Part shown: piece by piece, positions 59,870-64,000 of the stretch
Layout of the letters: every line of letters starts with the position of its first letter
How positions within the stretch are numbered: position 1 is the first letter of the stretch
DNA from: Prorocentrum cordatum
Taxonomy: Eukaryota > Sar > Dinophyceae > Prorocentrales > Prorocentraceae
Assembly: GCA_963575745.1 (NCBI GenBank)
Contig: CAUYUJ010017865.1
Span: forward strand, 80,540 to 144,539
Length of the DNA stretch: 64,000 nucleotides
Direction of reading: 5' to 3'
Translations under genes and position numbers: made by a program
The notes under the pieces: generated by a model
What the model was told of the DNA's origin: nothing
The model's input: only the letters and a program-made list of their open reading frames with translations
Databases searched by the model: none

Positions 59870-60860
59870 CCTGTGCCCAGTTTGCTTGTCTGTCCCAGTC
59901 TAAGTCCAGCAGCTGGCCCGCTGATCAGTACTTTAAGTGAATATGTCATTGATCAGGCGAAGAGGCTAAACATATCACCATCATCGTCATCATCACCACC
60001 ATCAACAACATAATGGCTATCGCCGCACCACATCCGCCGAAAGGGCGCCGAACGGCTCCACAGGAAGAGAAAGGCGGGTGAGGAGGAGGGAAAGGAGAGG
60101 GGGGAACGTGGAGGACGGGGGGAAGAGGGGGGGGGGGAAGAGGGAGGACGGCGAGGAAGAGGATGAATAACAATGAGAGGGTGCGTTCACATGCGCAACG
60201 TACATCTGCGGATTGACGTGCAAGCTATGCGGTGCAACCTGCGAGGTGCTAACACAACGCGCTACTTGACACAGCCGACGTCGCACTAGTAATGTTGAGC
60301 GACCAAGTGTTATGCAACGTTGTCTGTGATGTCATATGTGACGCAACCGTCGAATGAACAAACAAAAACTAAATGGCATGCTGTGCGATAAAATGCTATG
60401 CGATGCTGGGCTATGTGGTCCGTGCTGTGCCGTGTCGCTGAAAGATGCAGGCTGTTTCAACATGCAATGGGCATTGCCTTCATGAGGCGCTTTCATGTGC
60501 GTGCTCTGTCAGGAGCGCCAGTGCGGGAAACCTGTGACCAACTCAAGCAAGCCTGCCGTGACCACCACGGCTACGGAACGACACAATGATGATTGCGCCT
60601 ACGCGTACGCAACCACTGTGCTACAGTGGTGGTGCACATGCTCAAACCCAGTGGTGGTCGCAGCCGCGGCAATAAGACAGAAAAAACAGCACACACGCAC
60701 TAAGCGAACGAACGGCATTCGCGAATAGCAGGTTTGTTACGCGGTTGGGAACCTCGCACCGCCCAACTGGGCCGTGTATCTCGTGAGCACACGCGCGGTG
60801 GAACCGCGCTTGGTCTGTGATCAATCAGCCCAAATATACATGTACATATTTATACATATA
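59870..60860. other. No gene recognised
   Basis: AT-richer spacer with a GGGGAGAGG purine patch (60075-60170) and scattered short frames. A TA repeat follows at 60862-60882. Confidence 0.5.
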
Positions 60861-61049
60861 TATATATATATATATATATAAGCAACGTGCGTGCCGCTAG
60901 AACCCTTTGCAACAACCATACACCTGTGTCGGGGCCATCTGGCAATCGTCACGATAGTTTTGCGCAATCAGCGGGCACGAATCTGCGCAAGCGTGCGTGT
61001 ATTCCCCAGAATACGACAGCGTAGCCCGACGGGCTGGGCCCACGGACCT

Positions 61050-63000
61050 CCCAGCCAAAGTTGGCGGGTTCCACCGACGCCCAGTCCAGCACGCCACGCC
61101 GCGCTGGACATGGTAAGGGCATGTATGCAGCGCACTACACTGCGCACTGCGCACTGCCCAACGCAATGTGCACGGTAATTCGTCATGGGCCCGATGGCGT
61201 TGAGCGGCGCAAGGCTGCAATGGACTCGCCGCCGCCCCCGCGCGCGCAGCCCGCCGACCCAACCCAATGGCATGACTAGGGCGCGCGTTCGGTGCGAACT
61301 GCAAGCGGCCACCGCGAAGGGGCCCCATTCGTTTCCAAACAAGCAGTGGTGCTTCCTTGTGGGCAAGGCACCCACCGCGCGCGCGCGCGTAGCGGCGTCG
61401 CCCATATGTTTGGCACGTGGTGGTCGAACGCCAATGCCACTTCGAAACGCAGTTTGGAATCGGCTCGCTGGGCCCGCTGGAGATAGCGCACTTCCTTGCC
61501 GACATGTGAATGTGTGTGTGGCGAGAGTAAACCTGAACACATCACGCACGCGCGCGCACCGCGCGCTGGCCCAACCGAACGGGGTCTGACGGGCGGGCGT
61601 TGGCTTCGGATTCCAGTCGGCCACCGTTTCGGCTTCACTTCCGCTCGCAAACCAACGTGGCGACATCCAAATATTTGCGGCAACCGCAATGCCCATCGCG
61701 CCCGCCCGCGCAGCGCTGCTGGCCCGCGTCAACTTCCAAACCACCATGGGAAACAATCGGGTTTGGACTCATCTGACGCCCGCCACGCGCGCGCCCCGCG
61801 TGCCGACCCAGCTGGATGATGCGCGATGGACGCGCGCCACCATTGAAACCCACGCGGTCATCGGCGAGGGCCCATGCCGATCCCAGCACCAACGCGACGA
61901 CTTCCCCAGCGCGGGCGGCGCGGGCTCCACCGCGTGCCCGCCGCGCACGGCGTGCCATGGGCCGCTGATCATGTCGACAGCCGCTGGCCATCGCTTAGGG
62001 GCCGCTGCATTCCCCCAGGTCGCCATGGCGACCCCCTGGCGCTGCTGCGCCAGGGCCAACCGCGTGCGCGCACATGTTGCGGTGGTCCAAGCACGTGGTC
62101 AGTGGTTCGGTCTGCGCAGGGCGCGCGCGCGCGTGTGCGCGCGTTGGGTGGGTGGGCGGGGGGCACGCGTGCGCGTGCGCCCATAACTGCGACATCAAAC
62201 CTGCCAGCCCCACGGGGTTACTTTGTCTTCATGGCCACCATGGCCACTGCTCGACTGTAGGCCAAGCAAATCTATCGATGTTCGCGCGCCGTGACCTGGC
62301 CCAGCAGAATAGCGCGTCATGGGCACATCGGAATGTTGAAGTCACATCGGCCGCGCCTGGGGTGTCACTCTAGCTTCTCGGGCCACGTGGCTGCGCACCA
62401 ACTGGTGCTAACGCAAGGCCATCCACGCGCGCGTCACGTGCTGATCAAGCCGACACCACGCGATCGGCGAGTGCGCGACGAATGCGCCGTCGGCAGCCCG
62501 ATCGGCCACCGCTCCAGGCGCATGCTAGTCTTCATATCAGCATGGCGGCTTTCCCAGGCGTGGACAACGCAACGCCCGCCAAGCGCATCGCGCGTTGGCC
62601 CAAACCGCTAGACATGAGATGGGGCCACGTGAACATCGGAACCCAGGCGGCCACCGCACAGCGCCCACTTTACTCCCCAGGCCCGAACGTCGCTTCATGT
62701 CCAGCGATCAGCGCAAGGCCCGCCACGCGCGCGCGCCACAGCCTGGCCCAACCAAGCGCGCGCCCCTGGCCGACCCCATCTGCTAACATGCGGTCCCTCA
62801 TGCTAGCCCCATAGCCAACGCTGCCACCACCAAGGTCGTTTCCCTGCGCGCAGGCCAGCACGAACCTTTCTCCATCATGGATAGCGCACGGCACGCAACG
62901 CGCGCGCGGCGAGCAGCCCACCTGGGGCGCGCGCCACCTGCGCTGCACTCGGCCACCGCGAAAGCCCCACGCCGTATTTCAGGCGCCCATGACGCCTGCC
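61050..63000. repeat. GC-rich degenerate repeats with alternating CG tracts
   Basis: Recurring words: CGGCCACCGCGAA or variants at about 61308, 61616, 62505, 62648 and 62948; CACGCGCGCGC at about 61546, 61786, 62428, 62714 and 62896; GGCCCAACC at about 61567 and 62742. The spacing is irregular, so this is an old, scrambled repeat field, not a clean tandem array. Frames of 100 to 260 codons on both strands are Arg/Ala/Pro-rich. Confidence 0.6.
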
Positions 63001-63332
63001 GTCGCGCCGATCTTGCGCCTCTGCAACCACTGCTGGGACAAGGCCATCGTCGTGTCTTGTTCACATCATGCCGTGGTGCGCGCGATGGCCGATGCATGCT
63101 TGATGGGGGGCTCCGCGAATGGTTTATGTGTGGTTTATGTGAACCTCAATGGTTTATGTGAACCTCTGTGGTTTGCGCTTTCGACGGCGCCGCGGGGAGT
63201 TCCCTTGCGCCAGCGTCCACGGGCAGGGCGGTTCCTTTGTTGGAAAACTAATGTTAATTTGGCGAGGCCAGGGTTCCTTTGCACCCAGCCAGAGAACCCT
63301 CGCGAAAAGCATTGGGCCTGCGCCAGGGGGTT

Positions 63333-63580
63333 CCCATAAACCACCCATAAACCACCCATAAACCACCCATAAACCACCCATAAACCACACATAAACCACC
63401 CATAAACCACCCATAAACCACCGAGTTCACATAAACCACCCATAAACCACACATAAACCACCCATAAACCACACATAAACCACCGAGTTCACATAAACCA
63501 CACATAGACCAACCATAAACCACCCATAAACCACACATAAAGCACCGAGTTCACATACACCACCCGTGAACCACAACTAA
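63333..63580. repeat. 11-bp minisatellite AAACCACCCAT
   Basis: About 20 units of AAACCAC(C/A)CAT, broken at about 63418, 63483 and 63545 by CCGAGTTCACAT, giving a higher-order period near 64 bp. Inverted partial copies (GGTTTATGTGAACCTC) are at 63120-63172. Confidence 0.95.
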
Positions 63581-63589
63581 ATCACTTAG

Positions 63590-64000
63590 CAACGCACGCA
63601 TGTAAAATTGAGATGCAGCAGCAGCGAGAGCGTGTCAAACCAATGGCACATAGGTTTTGCGTGGTTGGCACGCTGCCCATCGGGCGCGGTTGCTGTCGGG
63701 GCGCGGGCGCGCATGACGCGTTGCAATGATCGTTCGGCTGCCAATCGCTCCGCAACAACGGGCGAGAATCCGTCGGATATTCCGCGCTGCCGGCGTGCCA
63801 TGCACACCGCGCACGCGGTCGCCTTCGCCGATCAGCAATGCATCGGCCACGCTGGTGGCCTGGAAGCCAACGCGAGCACCTGGCCATTGCCGAACGGATT
63901 TCGGGGGAACCGCGCGGGGGCGGGCTGCCCGCGGTGCGCACTCGCAGCGGGCACTGCGTCGCCGACGATCGCGATTTCGCAGTGTCAGCGCAACGGCTAA
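63590..64000. other. Window end, no gene recognised
   Basis: Open frames run on both strands to the window edge (130 codons on +, 119 on -). They are Arg/Ala-rich, without motif. Confidence 0.4.

Noticed and set aside
63333-63580. Telomeric repeat
   Set aside because: The unit AAACCACCCAT does not match known telomere units such as TTTAGGG, and higher-order breaks are present; it is treated as a minisatellite.
1-64000. tRNA, rRNA, snRNA or spliced-leader RNA genes
   Set aside because: No sequence with a convincing tRNA cloverleaf, rRNA core or full 22-nt spliced leader was seen by eye. A covariance-model search would be decisive; I could not run it.

Overview
This window looks like nuclear DNA of a dinoflagellate-type alga (inference). 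The DNA is GC-rich, genes are cut into very short exons, and the splice donors I can reconstruct are mostly GC or GA instead of GT. Most of the first 47 kb is made of short palindromic or terminal-inverted-repeat elements that recur in many copies, plus very long trinucleotide microsatellites. There is no bacterial operon logic, and I saw no rRNA, tRNA or CRISPR array. A genus cannot be given from sequence reading alone.

The main gene is on the + strand: the C-terminal RecA lobe and tail of a DEAD-box RNA helicase, scattered as micro-exons at 3716-3808 (motif IV), 5512-5561 (HGG..QEKR block), 7394-7479 (motif V), 12919-12959, 13871-13966 (motif VI), 45555-45641 (post-helicase helix) and probably 46587 onward (low-complexity tail). 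Reading phases match at every junction between these exons. Possible upstream exons are at 2974-3024 and, less surely, 1717-1801. The first RecA lobe (motifs Q, I, II, III) was not found and presumably lies before the window.

The intron between 13966 and 45555 would be about 31.6 kb. It holds further + strand exon candidates: a signal-peptide exon (21879-22010), a Ser/Ala/Pro-rich exon (27646-27745), an exon with two NGT sequons (30568-30757), an Arg/Gly-rich exon (32945-33089) and a transmembrane plus tail pair (35002-35153, 35323-35376) ending in TGA. They could form a nested gene for a small type I membrane protein, but only part of the phasing could be checked. The last two exons are separated by a 169-nt intron that is itself a copy of a repeat family seen eight times here, so it looks like an introner (a transposon that is the intron).

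Repeat families, named A to U for this report, fill the rest of 1-47 kb. From 47 to 64 kb the character changes: fewer short palindromes, degenerate GAT and CTTGGGGCC repeats, and two decayed protein-coding mobile elements (51220-53046 and 53770-58509), each readable as one protein-coding unit broken by a few single-base lesions or insertions. The end of the window holds GC-rich degenerate repeats rich in alternating CG/GC tracts (61-63 kb) and an 11-bp minisatellite (63.3-63.6 kb). No complete, intact gene is visible.
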